DNA from: Rossellomorea vietnamensis NBRC 101237
GTDB taxonomy: Bacteria > Bacillota > Bacilli > Bacillales > Bacillaceae_B
Length of the DNA: 64,000 bases
Direction of reading: 5' to 3'
Assembly (NCBI RefSeq): GCF_001591825.1
Contig: NZ_BCVQ01000013.1
Location: forward strand, 1-64,000
The notes below the pieces were generated by a model, which saw nothing but the letters and a program-made list of their open reading frames with translations, searched no databases and was not told the DNA's origin. The position numbers and the translations under genes are program-made. Below are positions 26,382 through 37,900 of this stretch, one piece after another (within the stretch, counting starts at the first letter, position 1; each line of letters opens with the position of its first letter).

Positions 26382-26875
26382 TGGGTACCAGCACTGTTGT
26401 AAGGGTCGGAATTGCGGATATGAATATCGTCGAGGACGGAGGCTCTATCCGCACCTCTGGCCTTGGGTCGTGCGTAGGGGTCGTTTTATATGATGAACAT
26501 CTTAAGCTTGCCGGGATGGTCCATGTGATGCTCCCTCACTCCTCGATCGGAAATGAAACCAAACCGAATCCCGCTAAATACGCCGACACGGGAATCGAAG
26601 AACTCATAAGACTGCTGGGAAACCGTGGGGCATGTGTTAAACGACTTCAATGCAAATTGGCCGGCGGTGCTCAAATGTTTCAATTTCAATCGAAGAGTGA
26701 CGTCATGAGGATCGGTCCTAGGAATGCGGAAGCTGTTAAAGCGGCACTATCAAAGCATGGAGTGCCTGTGGTTTCCGAGGATTTAGGCGGTAACAAAGGA
26801 AGAACGATCGAATTCTTTACGTCCACCGGGATTCTACAGGTGCGAACAGTAAATGAAGGTACAAAGGAATTGTGA
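26378..26875 (+). CDS. cheD: Chemoreceptor glutamine deamidase CheD
   Basis: Deamidates receptor glutamines and binds CheC, forming the adaptation module special to Bacillus-type chemotaxis. The 165-aa product carries the catalytic Cys32 in SGLGSCVGVVLYD, His49 in GMVHVMLPHS, and the conserved LAGGAQMF loop. It overlaps cheC by 4 bases. The 75 bases between it and sigD contain only the sigD ribosome binding site. Confidence 0.95.
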   Translation: MMGTSTVVRVGIADMNIVEDGGSIRTSGLGSCVGVVLYDEHLKLAGMVHVMLPHSSIGNETKPNPAKYADTGIEELIRLLGNRGACVKRLQCKLAGGAQMFQFQSKSDVMRIGPRNAEAVKAALSKHGVPVVSEDLGGNKGRTIEFFTSTGILQVRTVNEGTKEL

Positions 26876-26950
26876 GGTCATTCATTCTGCTCAGGTAAAA
26901 TCAATCACTAAGCGGTTCCATGAAAGAATTAGTCAGCAAGGAGGATTCTT

Positions 26951-27709
26951 ATGTCTCAACATTCCACTCGAACAGATGAACAACAATATTGGGAGAAATG
27001 GATCAACAGTCGTGATACAGAAGCCGGAGATATGTTGGTGAAAAAGTACATGCCACTTGTGTCGTATCATGTGCAGCGGATTTCCGTTGGCCTGCCAAGG
27101 AACGTCTCGAGAGAAGATATTAAGAGTCTTGGTTTGATGGGGTTGCTGGATGCACTTCAGAAGTTTGATCCTTCAAGAGATTTAAAGTTTGATACATATG
27201 CGTCGTTCCGGGTCAGAGGCGCCATCCTTGATGGGCTGAGAAAAGAAGACTGGCTTCCCCGGTCTACAAGGGACCGGGCAAAGAAGATCGAGGCCAGGAC
27301 CGTGGAGCTTGAACAAACGCTATTACGCCACGTGACCGCAGAGGAAGTGGCCGCTTCACTTCAAATGACACCTGATGAAGTGTACCAGACCACAAATGAG
27401 CATTTCTTTGCCAATGTCCTTTCCATGGATGAGCAATTGACGGATGACGATCACGAATCTCAAAACTATTCCATTAAAGATCATAAAACGATTTCACCCG
27501 AAGACGAAGTATTGAAAAGTGAAAAACTGAATGAATTAGAGAAAACGATCTTGACCCTTTCAGAGAAAGAACAGCTTGTGTTAAGTTTATTCTATAAGGA
27601 AGAACTGACGCTGACGGAAATCGGTGAAGTCATGAGCTTGTCTACATCCAGGATTTCTCAGATCCATTCAAAATCCATTTTCAAATTACGAAATCTCCTG
27701 GGCTCATAA
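26951..27709 (+). CDS. sigD: Flagellar sigma factor SigD (sigma-28, FliA type)
   Basis: Directs transcription of late flagellar, chemotaxis and autolysin genes. The 252-aa product has region 2 (DIKSLGLMGLLDALQKFDPS, then FDTYASFRVRGAILDGLRKE), region 3 (LPRSTRDRAKKIE) and region 4 (LVLSLFYKEELTLTEIGEVM). AAGGAGGA precedes the ATG by 7 bases. As the near-last gene of a very long operon, its level depends on transcript completion, which in B. subtilis produces motile/sessile bistability. Confidence 0.96.
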   Translation: MSQHSTRTDEQQYWEKWINSRDTEAGDMLVKKYMPLVSYHVQRISVGLPRNVSREDIKSLGLMGLLDALQKFDPSRDLKFDTYASFRVRGAILDGLRKEDWLPRSTRDRAKKIEARTVELEQTLLRHVTAEEVAASLQMTPDEVYQTTNEHFFANVLSMDEQLTDDDHESQNYSIKDHKTISPEDEVLKSEKLNELEKTILTLSEKEQLVLSLFYKEELTLTEIGEVMSLSTSRISQIHSKSIFKLRNLLGS

Positions 27710-27759
27710 ATGCTGTGAAAAATGAGGTTGCTATAACCCAAAAAGGATTACACACGGAT

Positions 27760-27801
27760 GGACTGTCCCTGCAACATGCGCATATGGGAGCAGTCCTTTT
27801 A
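27760..27801 (+). terminator. Hairpin with T-run between sigD and swrB
   Basis: GGACTGTCCC pairs with GGGAGCAGTCC (one bulged G) around a 16-base loop and is followed by TTTT. This looks like a weak or partial terminator within the end of the flagellar operon. It would reduce read-through from sigD into swrB. No folding calculation was made. Confidence 0.5.
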
Positions 27802-27859
27802 CTTGCCGGGAAAACCAAGCTGAAAGAATGAATTAAATCAAACAAAATAGGGTGAGGAC

Positions 27860-28369
27860 ATGGTTACGTTTCTACTTTTTATATCTTTTCTTCTAAATAT
27901 TGTTTCCCTGCTTTCAATCGTCATTTTATACTCCAGGCAAAACCGATTTGTAAACATGGAAAGAGAGCAAAAGAAGATCATCAGTGAAATGGAAGATATC
28001 ATTTCAGCTTATCTGATTGAAATGAAAGAAGAAAATGATGAATTCATGCGTAAGATTAATACACAAGTACATAACGACAAAGAAAACATCCTTCACACCG
28101 AAGAAAATGAACAAGGTGATCCCGGGACATCTGAAAAGGTCACAAAGTGGACAGGTGCCGGATATAAGCGTGCTTCACAAGCTTATAAACAGATGAAGGA
28201 CCATGGACCGGACCCCGATGATCAAACCAAAGAGTCGGTACAAGACCCCCTCCTGAAAAAAGTACTGACTTTAAAGGAAAAGGGGAAGTCAATTGAAGAA
28301 ATTGCTGAATCTCTTGGAAAAGGTCAAACAGAAATCGAGCTCCTGCTGAAATTTCGTCAAATTATGTAG
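27860..28369 (+). CDS. swrB: SwrB (YlxL) swarming/flagellar activation protein
   Basis: Membrane-anchored protein that in B. subtilis promotes activation of the flagellar export apparatus and swarming, and affects SigD activity. The 169-aa product has an N-terminal transmembrane helix (residues ~3-24) and a charged coiled region. The C-terminal helix-turn-helix-like segment is LKEKGKSIEEIAESLGKGQT followed by EIELLLKFRQ. It is the last gene of the fla/che group, 150 bases after sigD and separated from it by the hairpin at 27760. Confidence 0.88.
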   Translation: MVTFLLFISFLLNIVSLLSIVILYSRQNRFVNMEREQKKIISEMEDIISAYLIEMKEENDEFMRKINTQVHNDKENILHTEENEQGDPGTSEKVTKWTGAGYKRASQAYKQMKDHGPDPDDQTKESVQDPLLKKVLTLKEKGKSIEEIAESLGKGQTEIELLLKFRQIM

Positions 28370-28376
28370 GAAGTCC

Positions 28377-28405
28377 TTGCCTGTCCGGGATAGGTATGCT
28401 ATAGT
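28377..28405 (+). promoter_or_regulatory. Sigma-A promoter of rpsB
   Basis: TTGCCT and TATAGT are separated by 17 bases, and the -10 is extended (TGC before TATAGT). The pair starts 7 bases after the swrB stop codon and about 125 bases before the rpsB start, leaving a long structured leader. Confidence 0.65.
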
Positions 28406-28411
28406 ATTCAT

Positions 28412-28515
28412 GGTGTGATTACACACGTTTCCCGAGTGGGGTAGATGGTGCTATTCTGTAGAATAGTTTCTACTTTCCAGATGACGGAAACGGAGGAGAA
28501 AAACAAAAACCATTT
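28412..28515 (+). promoter_or_regulatory. Structured 5' leader of rpsB, candidate S2 feedback element
   Basis: The leader can form nested stems: GTGTG/CACAC (28413-28426), a long-range CGTTTCC/GGAAACG pair (28426-28432 with 28486-28492), GTAGA/TCTAC (28441-28445 with 28469-28473) and CTATTC/GAATAG (28451-28466). There is no T-run, so translational rather than transcriptional control would fit. Ribosomal protein S2 represses its own mRNA in E. coli; assigning this leader that role is inference. Confidence 0.45.
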
Positions 28516-28529
28516 AGGAGGAAACACAC

Positions 28530-29237
28530 ATGTCAGTAATTTCTATGAAACAATTGCTTGAAGCTGGTGTACATTTCGGACACCAAACTCGCCGTTGGAA
28601 CCCAAAAATGAAGAGATACATCTTCACTGAGCGTAACGGCATCTACATCATCGACCTTCAAAAAACAGTTAAAAAGGTTGAAGAAGCTTATAACTTCGTG
28701 AAAGAGCTAGCTGGTAACGGCGGTAAAGTTCTTTTCGTAGGAACAAAGAAACAAGCACAGGAGTCTGTTAAAGAAGAAGCAGAACGTGCAGGTATGTACT
28801 ACATCAACCAACGTTGGTTAGGTGGAACACTTACAAACTTCGAAACAATCCAAAAACGTATCACACGTCTTAAAAACATCGAAAAGATGGAAGAAGACGG
28901 TACGTTTGAAGTGCTTCCGAAGAAAGAAGTTGTACAACTTAAAAAAGAACATGAGCGCTTAGTTAAATTCTTAGGCGGAATCAAAGATATGAACACGCTA
29001 CCTGATGCATTATTCATCATCGACCCTCGTAAAGAGCGTATCGCAGTAGCAGAAGCTCGTAAACTTCATATCCCTATCGTGGGTATCGTTGATACAAACT
29101 GTGATCCGGATGAAATCGATGTTGTCATTCCTGCGAATGATGATGCGATCCGCGCGGTTAAGCTTCTAACAGGTAAAATGGCGGATGCTATTTTAGAAGC
29201 TAAACAAGGTGAAGAAGCAGCTGTAGCAGCTGAGTAA
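28530..29237 (+). CDS. rpsB: 30S ribosomal protein S2
   Basis: Small-subunit ribosomal protein near the platform and head junction. The 235-aa product has the N-terminal [20 protein letters not shown] and the second signature [20 protein letters not shown]. An AGGAGG site lies 8 bases before the ATG. Codon use shifts here to favoured codons typical of highly expressed genes. A strong terminator follows before tsf. Confidence 0.98.
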   Translation: MSVISMKQLLEAGVHFGHQTRRWNPKMKRYIFTERNGIYIIDLQKTVKKVEEAYNFVKELAGNGGKVLFVGTKKQAQESVKEEAERAGMYYINQRWLGGTLTNFETIQKRITRLKNIEKMEEDGTFEVLPKKEVVQLKKEHERLVKFLGGIKDMNTLPDALFIIDPRKERIAVAEARKLHIPIVGIVDTNCDPDEIDVVIPANDDAIRAVKLLTGKMADAILEAKQGEEAAVAAE

Positions 29238-29243
29238 TCAACG

Positions 29244-29282
29244 AAAGGTGATAAGAGGGCTTACCCTTATCACCTTTTTTTA
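29244..29282 (+). terminator. Intrinsic terminator/attenuator after rpsB
   Basis: AGGTGATAAG and CTTATCACCT form a 10-bp perfect stem followed by seven T residues. It sits between rpsB and tsf, so it probably lets only part of the rpsB transcripts continue into tsf, unless tsf has its own promoter. Confidence 0.85.
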
Positions 29283-29295
29283 AAGAATATTCACA

Positions 29296-29325
29296 TGTAC
29301 CACACTCTAAAAGAGCGTTGGTACA
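29296..29325 (+). promoter_or_regulatory. Inverted repeat in the tsf leader
   Basis: TGTACCA and TGGTACA are perfect 7-base arms enclosing an inner CTCT/AGAG pairing. The element lies between the rpsB terminator and the tsf ribosome binding site. It could be an mRNA structure controlling tsf or a protein-binding dyad. I recognise no known family. Confidence 0.4.
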
Positions 29326-29387
29326 TTTATGACTCATACCTATTGGTCCCTGAAGTCTACATAGTCAAACTAAGGAGGAAACCCACT

Positions 29388-30269
29388 ATGGCAATTACTG
29401 CACAAATGGTTAAAGAACTTCGTGAAAAAACTGGCGCTGGAATGATGGATTGTAAAAAAGCGTTAACAGAAACTGACGGAGATATGGACAAAGCAATTGA
29501 CTTCCTGCGTGAAAAAGGAATCGCGAAAGCAGCTAAAAAAGCGGACCGTATCGCGGCTGAAGGAACTACTTACATTGCAAGCGAAGGAAACACTGCAATC
29601 ATTCTTGAAGTGAACGCAGAAACAGATTTCGTTGCGAAAAACGAAAACTTCCAAAACCTTGTTAAAGAACTATCTGATCACCTTCTTGCTAACAAGCCGG
29701 CATCTGTTGAAGAAGCTCTTGAGCAAAAAATGGCAAATGGTTCAACTGTAAGTGAATTCATCAACGCTGCCATCGCAAAAATCGGTGAAAAGATCACTCT
29801 TCGCCGTTTTGAGATCCGTACGAAAGATGATAACGCTGCATTCGGTGAATACCTGCACATGGGTGGCCGCATTGCTGTTCTTACAGTAGTGGAAGGTACA
29901 ACTGATGCAAGTGTAGCGAAAGATGTTGCCATGCACGCTGCAGCACTGAATCCTAAGTATGTTTCCCGCGACCAGGTTTCTGCTGAAGAAGTAGAACGTG
30001 AGCGTGAAGTACTTAAACAACAAGCACTAAACGAAGGCAAACCTGAAAACATCGTTGAAAAAATGGTAGAAGGCCGCCTTGGTAAATACTTTGAAGATAT
30101 CTGCATCCTGGATCAAACATTCGTTAAGAATCCAGACCAAAAAGTACGTCAATACCTGGAAGCAAACAAAGCTACTTTAACTGATTTCACTCGTTACGAA
30201 GTAGGAGAAGGTCTTGAGAAACGTCAAGAAAACTTCGCTGAAGAAGTAATGAACCAAGTTAACAAATAA
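29388..30269 (+). CDS. tsf: Translation elongation factor Ts
   Basis: Guanine-nucleotide exchange factor for EF-Tu. The product is 293 aa from the ATG at 29388, 7 bases after AAGGAGGA. The first signature [16 protein letters not shown] (residues ~11-26) and the second [15 protein letters not shown] are intact, followed by the core and C-terminal dimerisation domains. The upstream in-frame extension lacks a ribosome site and overlaps the leader hairpin, so it is rejected. It is followed by its own terminator. Confidence 0.98.
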   Translation: MAITAQMVKELREKTGAGMMDCKKALTETDGDMDKAIDFLREKGIAKAAKKADRIAAEGTTYIASEGNTAIILEVNAETDFVAKNENFQNLVKELSDHLLANKPASVEEALEQKMANGSTVSEFINAAIAKIGEKITLRRFEIRTKDDNAAFGEYLHMGGRIAVLTVVEGTTDASVAKDVAMHAAALNPKYVSRDQVSAEEVEREREVLKQQALNEGKPENIVEKMVEGRLGKYFEDICILDQTFVKNPDQKVRQYLEANKATLTDFTRYEVGEGLEKRQENFAEEVMNQVNK

Positions 30270-30285
30270 GATCAGCTAAAGTTGA

Positions 30286-31082
<797 letters not shown>

Positions 31083-31083
<1 letters not shown>

Positions 31084-31640
31084 TGCCAAACACGATCATC
31101 ACAAATGCAAAAGAAAGAATGTCCAAAGCCATTCAAACATTTTCTCGTGAATTAGCGAGCATCCGTGCGGGAAGAGCCAATGCTTCCCTGCTCGATAAGA
31201 TCTCGGTTGATTACTATGGTGCACCTACACCAGTCAATCAATTAGCCGGAATCTCCATTCCTGAAGCCCGTATGCTCGTCATACAGCCTTATGACAAATC
31301 AGCTTTAGGAGACATCGAAAAGGCCATCCTGAAGTCGGATCTTGGGATTACGCCTACAAGTGACGGAAACATCATCCGTATCGTCGTTCCTGCTTTAACG
31401 GAAGAGCGACGCAAGGAACTTGTGAAGCTTGTCAAAAAAGAAGCGGAAGAGGCCAAGGTTGCCATCCGTAATATTCGCCGTGATGCTAACGATGAATTGA
31501 AGAAAAAAGAGAAGAACGGTGACATCACTGAAGATGATCTTCGTGGTTACTCTGATGATGTTCAAAAAGCGACGGATGAAAGTATCGTCAAAATTGATAA
31601 CATTGCAAAAGATAAAGAACAAGAAATGCTGGAAGTGTAA
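31083..31640 (+). CDS. frr: Ribosome recycling factor
   Basis: Splits the post-termination ribosome together with EF-G. The 185-aa product has the usual length and fold: a helical stem ([20 protein letters not shown]) interrupted by a small domain around [20 protein letters not shown], then the returning helices rich in Lys and Glu. It overlaps the pyrH stop by one base and ends the rpsB-tsf-pyrH-frr cluster. Confidence 0.98.
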
Positions 31641-31661
31641 TCTTTCATAATCGAATCATTA

Positions 31662-31714
31662 GGGGCTGTCCTGTAAGTGAACTCATATTCCTTATGGGCC
31701 GGTCCCTTTGTTTT
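31662..31714 (+). terminator. Probable terminator after frr
   Basis: GGGGCTG can pair with CGGTCCC (two G-T pairs) around a long loop, followed by TTTGTTTT. The stem is short and imperfect, so the assignment is tentative, but the position after frr is appropriate. Confidence 0.4.
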
Positions 31715-31764
31715 AACAGAAGACCAGACATAGCTTTCCTTTTCTCTGAGGAGCGTTTTGTCCC

Positions 31765-31801
31765 GGTCGTGTTTGGGCGAACGACCTGGAAAAACGACCT
31801 G
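31765..31801 (+). other. GGTCGT with two alternative ACGACC partners upstream of uppS
   Basis: GGTCGT (31765-31770) can pair with either of two ACGACCTG copies, at 31781-31788 and 31794-31801. One strand with two competing partners is the layout of a small conformational switch. It lies upstream of the likely uppS promoter, so it would belong to a read-through transcript. It may be coincidence. Confidence 0.3.
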
Positions 31802-31856
31802 AATATTTATATGAATATACATAATCTATTTTCTTAAAGATATCTTCCTTGTTTTT

Positions 31857-31865
31857 TGATATGAT
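31857..31865 (+). promoter_or_regulatory. Extended -10 promoter candidate for uppS
   Basis: TGATATGAT matches an extended -10 (TGN followed by TATGAT). The expected -35 position has no good match, so this would depend on the extended -10. It lies about 45 bases before the uppS start. Confidence 0.35.
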
Positions 31866-31908
31866 AGTAAAGGTAAATATTTTTTGGATTGTTGGTGGAG
31901 GATTTTTT

Positions 31909-32700
31909 ATGCTAAACAAGCTTAAGCAATGGAAACGACAGCAAACTTCCGAGGAAGTGGATGATCGATTTCAGGAATTACTAAAACACCCGATTCCGGG
32001 TCATATAGCGATCATAATGGATGGTAATGGACGGTGGGCCAAAAAAAGGGCGTTGCCAAGGGTTGCAGGACACCATGAAGGCATGAAGTGTGTCCGCAGG
32101 ATTACCAAATTGGCAAATGAACTTGGACTAGAAGCCTTGACTCTATATGCTTTTTCTACAGAGAACTGGAAACGCCCTAAAATGGAAGTCGAGTTCCTTA
32201 TGAAATTACCAGAGGAATTTCTCGGGACGTTTCTTCCCGAATTGGTTGAAGAAAATGTACAGGTGAAGATGATGGGATCTCCGGATGCCTTGCCAGTCCA
32301 TACGAAAACAGCCGTTAAAAAGGCCATGGATGCAACTAAGGATAATGACGGGCTTATCCTTAACTTTGCATTGAACTACGGCAGCCGGTCAGAAATCATC
32401 GATTCTATGAAGCATGTCTTAAAAGATGTCCAGAATGGAATACTAGATGAGAGCGATATAAACGAAGAAGTATTTTCAAGTTATTTAATGACAAAAGATT
32501 TAAAAGATCCAGACCTGCTTATTCGAACGAGTGGAGAAATCCGTTTAAGTAACTTTATGCTTTGGCAATTGGCTTATACGGAATTCTTTTTTACAGATGT
32601 ACTGTGGCCGGATTTCGGTAAGGAACATTTAGTTGAAGCCATCGAGGCTTATCAAGGTCGTTCAAGAAGATTTGGTGGGTTACAAAGCGAGGAATCCTAA
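31909..32700 (+). CDS. uppS: Undecaprenyl diphosphate synthase (isoprenyl transferase)
   Basis: cis-Prenyltransferase that makes the C55 lipid carrier for peptidoglycan and teichoic acid synthesis. The 263-aa product carries the active-site segment IAIIMDGNGRWAKKR with Asp38, the LTLYAFSTENW motif, and the C-terminal signature DLLIRTSGEIRLSNFMLWQL. The ATG at 31909 follows GGTGGAGGA. A longer in-frame start upstream would be hydrophobic and unlike the family. The stop overlaps the cdsA start. Confidence 0.97.
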   Translation: MLNKLKQWKRQQTSEEVDDRFQELLKHPIPGHIAIIMDGNGRWAKKRALPRVAGHHEGMKCVRRITKLANELGLEALTLYAFSTENWKRPKMEVEFLMKLPEEFLGTFLPELVEENVQVKMMGSPDALPVHTKTAVKKAMDATKDNDGLILNFALNYGSRSEIIDSMKHVLKDVQNGILDESDINEEVFSSYLMTKDLKDPDLLIRTSGEIRLSNFMLWQLAYTEFFFTDVLWPDFGKEHLVEAIEAYQGRSRRFGGLQSEES

Positions 32701-33482
32701 TGAAACAAAGAATTATTACAGCAGTGGTAGCGGCAGCAATATTTTTACCAATCATCATTTTTGGTGAAACGCCATTCATCATTTTAATGTATCTGATTGC
32801 TTCCATAAGTTTATACGAGGCTTTAAAGATGAGGGGCCGATGGATTTTCAGCATCCCGGGCTTGTTGTCCCTTGCTCTTTTATGGGTGTTCCTCATTCCG
32901 ACGGAAACGATCGGAATCATTGAAGATTTCGGTTACTCCAAGATTGAGCTTGCCTTTCTTGCCGTGTTATTATTTTTAACATATACAGTGGCGACCAAGA
33001 ATCGTTTCAATTTTGATGATGTGGCGTTTTCACTTTTAAGCGTTTTATATGTGGGGATCGGTTTCTATTATTTCATGGAAATCCGTCTGGAAGGCGTGCA
33101 ATTTGTTTTTTATGCGTTATTTATCATTTGGGCAACCGACTCGGGTGCTTATTTCATCGGCAGGGCAATGGGGAAAAAGAAGCTATGGCCGGAAATCAGC
33201 CCGAATAAGACCGTTGAAGGGTTCGTTGGCGGCATCATCTGTGCTGTCATCGTTGGCGTCATCATGACGTTTTTCACCGATCTTGATATGTCCATCCCTA
33301 AACTAGTGATCGTGACAGCGATTCTATCTATTTTTGGGCAAGTGGGGGACTTGGTGGAGTCTGCTCTCAAAAGGCATTACAAAGTGAAGGATTCAGGACA
33401 TTTACTGCCGGGCCACGGTGGTATGCTGGATCGTTTCGATAGCTTGTTATTTGTTTTACCCCTCCTTCACTTTCTGTTATAG
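32700..33482 (+). CDS. cdsA: Phosphatidate cytidylyltransferase CdsA
   Basis: Makes CDP-diacylglycerol from CTP and phosphatidic acid, the branch point of phospholipid synthesis. The 260-aa product has about seven to eight transmembrane helices. The family signature at the C-terminus is ALKRHYKVKDSGHLLPGHGG followed by MLDRFDSL. The start overlaps the uppS stop by one base, so the two lipid genes are co-expressed. Confidence 0.97.
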   Translation: MKQRIITAVVAAAIFLPIIIFGETPFIILMYLIASISLYEALKMRGRWIFSIPGLLSLALLWVFLIPTETIGIIEDFGYSKIELAFLAVLLFLTYTVATKNRFNFDDVAFSLLSVLYVGIGFYYFMEIRLEGVQFVFYALFIIWATDSGAYFIGRAMGKKKLWPEISPNKTVEGFVGGIICAVIVGVIMTFFTDLDMSIPKLVIVTAILSIFGQVGDLVESALKRHYKVKDSGHLLPGHGGMLDRFDSLLFVLPLLHFLL

Positions 33483-33525
33483 GGTGGAATGAAGGTGAGG
33501 AAGGTCGTAATCGGGAGGAGTGTAG

Positions 33526-34671
33526 TTGTTGAAGAAAATCAGCTTAATGGGTGCTACAGGGTCGATCGGGACACAAACCCTGGATGTCATTCGGGAACAT
33601 CCTGAAGAATTTAGACTGACAGCTATGTCTGTCGGCAAAAATATAGAAGAAGCCAGGAAGATAATCACTGAATTCAATCCCAGGCTCGTATCTGTCCAGC
33701 GTAAAGAAGATGCTGAAACCTTATCGAGAGAGTTTCCTTCTTCTGTAAAAGTCCTTCATGGTGAGGAAGGATTAGTGGAGGTAGCGTGTCACCAGGATGC
33801 CGATATCCTTGTGAATGCGGTACTTGGGAGTGTAGGATTATATCCTACCCTTCAAGCCATCGAGGCCGGTAAAACGATTGCGATTGCCAACAAAGAAACC
33901 CTTGTGACAGCCGGTCATCTGGTTATGGAAGCGGCAAGGGCCAAAGGGACGTCCCTGCTGCCTATCGATAGTGAACATTCCGCAATCTTCCAGGCCCTTC
34001 AGGGTGAGAGTGAAAAGAATATAGAAAAGTTAATCATTACGGCGTCTGGTGGAAGTTTCAGAGATCGTACGAGGGAAGAATTGGTCGGTGTCACGGTACA
34101 TGAAGCGTTAAATCATCCAAATTGGTCAATGGGGGCTAAGATCACCATCGACTCGGCATCCATGATGAATAAAGGGTTAGAGGTTATCGAAGCTCATTGG
34201 TTGTTCGATATCCCATATGACCGGATTGACGTTGTGCAACACAGGGAAAGCATCATTCACTCGATGATTCAATTTCATGACTCATCTGTCATGGCCCAAC
34301 TTGGTACACCGGATATGCGTGTTCCCATTCAATACGCCCTTACCTATCCGGACCGGCTTCAAAGACCCGGTAAAAGGCTGGACCTTGTAGAAATAGGAAA
34401 ACTCCATTTTGAAAAAATGGATTTAGATCGTTTCCGGTGCCTGGCTTTTGCATACGAAGCGGGAAGGATCGGCGGAAGTATGACGACGGTTCTGAATGCC
34501 GCAAATGAAGCAAGCGTAGCGCTGTTCCTGGATAATAAAATATCTTTCCTCGACATAGAAACATATATCGAAAAGGCTATGAATGCCCACCAGGTTATAC
34601 ATAGACCTGACCTTGAAACCATACATGAAATAGATCTCGAGACCCGTCGACTCGTTTCAGGTTGGGTGTAG
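33526..34671 (+). CDS. dxr: 1-deoxy-D-xylulose 5-phosphate reductoisomerase
   Basis: First committed step of the MEP isoprenoid pathway, NADPH-dependent, supplying precursors for UppS encoded nearby. The 381-aa product has the NADPH motif [13 protein letters not shown], the [15 protein letters not shown] active-site segment, and the metal/substrate region [20 protein letters not shown]. The start is one of two adjacent TTG codons (33526 or 33529), both at a usable distance from GGAGGAG. I keep the first. Confidence 0.96.
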   Translation: MLKKISLMGATGSIGTQTLDVIREHPEEFRLTAMSVGKNIEEARKIITEFNPRLVSVQRKEDAETLSREFPSSVKVLHGEEGLVEVACHQDADILVNAVLGSVGLYPTLQAIEAGKTIAIANKETLVTAGHLVMEAARAKGTSLLPIDSEHSAIFQALQGESEKNIEKLIITASGGSFRDRTREELVGVTVHEALNHPNWSMGAKITIDSASMMNKGLEVIEAHWLFDIPYDRIDVVQHRESIIHSMIQFHDSSVMAQLGTPDMRVPIQYALTYPDRLQRPGKRLDLVEIGKLHFEKMDLDRFRCLAFAYEAGRIGGSMTTVLNAANEASVALFLDNKISFLDIETYIEKAMNAHQVIHRPDLETIHEIDLETRRLVSGWV

Positions 34672-34792
34672 GCAACGGTCTTTAGCATGTTTACACAGTC
34701 TGTTACGTAGAATGATAGTGGACATGTTTTTTACGGGATACTTTAACATTTAAATCTGTTACCAACAGGTTATAAAAAAGGTGGTTTTTTAT

Positions 34793-36049
34793 TTGCAAAC
34801 GGTGATTGCCTTTATTGTTATTTTTGGGGCTTTAGTATTTTTTCATGAACTTGGGCATTTAATCTTCGCTAAACGTGCAGGGATCCTATGCCGTGAATTT
34901 GCCATAGGGTTTGGTCCTAAAGTATTCTCTTATAAAAAGGATGAAACAACCTACACCATTCGTTTACTGCCTCTGGGGGGCTTTGTACGGATGGCGGGAG
35001 AAGATCCGGAAATGGTGGAGCTTAAGGCCGGTCATCGTGTGGGGCTTGTACTCGATCAGCATGAAAAGATCGTTAAAATTGTCATGAATAATAAAGATCG
35101 CTATCCTAATATTCGTGTCATCGAAGTGGAAGAAGCAGATCTCGAACATAGACTGCATATCCGTGGATATGAGGAAGACGAGGAAGAATTGAAAACCTTC
35201 CCGATTTCACGAGATGCGGTATTCATTGAAGATGGTGTTGAAACGCAAATAGCCCCATGGGATCGACAGTTCGCTTCCAAGACCCTTCCCCAAAGGGCAT
35301 TGGCCATCTTTGCCGGACCATTATTTAATTTCATTTTGGCTTTCTTTATCTTTATCCTGGTCGGTCTATTACAGGGTGTACCTACAAACGACCCAGTACT
35401 TGGGGAATTGACCGAAGACGGGGCAGCAAAAGAGGCAGGTCTTCAAAAGAATGACATCGTCATGAGTATCGACGGGAAAGAAATATCCACCTGGGATGAT
35501 ATCGTGACGATTATTCAGAAGCATCCGGGGGATGAACTGAGATTCAATGTTGACCGGGATGGCTCCAATACTGAAATCCCTGTCACTCCAAAACCTCAGG
35601 AAATCGAGGGGAAAGAGATCGGGATCATCGGCGTTCACAGCCCCGTGGAGAAGTCGCCACTCAAGGTCGTCTCCAATAGTGCCCAGCAAACCTATGAATG
35701 GACCAAAATGATTTTTGTCCTATTAGGGAAGCTTGTATCTGGAGAATTTTCCATTGATGCATTATCAGGACCTGTCGGAATCTATCAATCGACAGATGTC
35801 GTAGCGAAATCAGGAATATACTATCTGATGAGATGGGCGGCCATCCTTAGCATCAACCTGGGAATCATGAATCTACTACCGATACCTGCCCTTGATGGAG
35901 GCAGACTACTATTCTTCGCCGTAGAAGCGGTCAGAGGAAAACCTGTAGATCGTCAAATGGAAGGAATGGTCCACTTCGTGGGATTTGCCCTTCTCATGGT
36001 ACTCATGCTCGTCGTCACATGGAATGACATACAAAGATTTTTCCTTTAG
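34793..36049 (+). CDS. rseP: Site-2 protease RseP/RasP
   Basis: Intramembrane zinc metalloprotease that cleaves membrane-bound anti-sigma factors (RsiW in B. subtilis) and FtsL or signal-peptide remnants. The product is about 418 aa. It has HELGH at residues 18-22 in the first helix and a central PDZ domain (GAAKEAGLQKNDIVMSIDGK). The C-terminal LDG-type motif is LGIMNLLPIPALDGGRLLFF. I chose the TTG at 34793, giving MQTVIAF, 8 bases after AAAAGGTGG. An in-frame GTG at 34781 lies inside that site. Confidence 0.94.
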   Translation: MQTVIAFIVIFGALVFFHELGHLIFAKRAGILCREFAIGFGPKVFSYKKDETTYTIRLLPLGGFVRMAGEDPEMVELKAGHRVGLVLDQHEKIVKIVMNNKDRYPNIRVIEVEEADLEHRLHIRGYEEDEEELKTFPISRDAVFIEDGVETQIAPWDRQFASKTLPQRALAIFAGPLFNFILAFFIFILVGLLQGVPTNDPVLGELTEDGAAKEAGLQKNDIVMSIDGKEISTWDDIVTIIQKHPGDELRFNVDRDGSNTEIPVTPKPQEIEGKEIGIIGVHSPVEKSPLKVVSNSAQQTYEWTKMIFVLLGKLVSGEFSIDALSGPVGIYQSTDVVAKSGIYYLMRWAAILSINLGIMNLLPIPALDGGRLLFFAVEAVRGKPVDRQMEGMVHFVGFALLMVLMLVVTWNDIQRFFL

Positions 36050-36068
36050 AATTCAACGAATGAACCAA

Positions 36069-36125
36069 AACAGGCAGTTTCTCCCTTTGTAATCAAAAAA
36101 TGAGGGTGTTACTGCCTGTTCATTT
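36069..36125 (+). terminator. Hairpin after rseP
   Basis: AACAGGCAGT and ACTGCCTGTT form a 10-bp perfect stem with a partly paired inner loop (CTCCCT with AGGG). Only CATTT follows, so the T-run is weak. It probably ends the uppS-to-rseP unit, perhaps with NusA help. Confidence 0.6.
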
Positions 36126-36192
36126 AAGTTAAAATAGTGAGAAGGAAATTCTTACACTACATAAATAATTTTACGGTATGAGGTGCTAGTAA

Positions 36193-37896
<1,704 letters not shown>

Positions 37897-37900
37897 ATCT

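Noticed and set aside
26853-27041. 62-codon frame bridging cheD and sigD
   Set aside because: It overlaps the 3' end of cheD and the start of sigD in another frame and has no ribosome site. The sigD start with AAGGAGGA is clearly better.
34680-34792. ECF sigma (sigma-W-like) promoter before rseP
   Set aside because: A CGTA occurs, but no TGAAAC or AAC motif lies at the right distance upstream.
36121-36192. T-box leader before proS
   Set aside because: Only about 70 bases lie between the preceding hairpin and the start, too short for a T-box, and no T-box sequence is visible.
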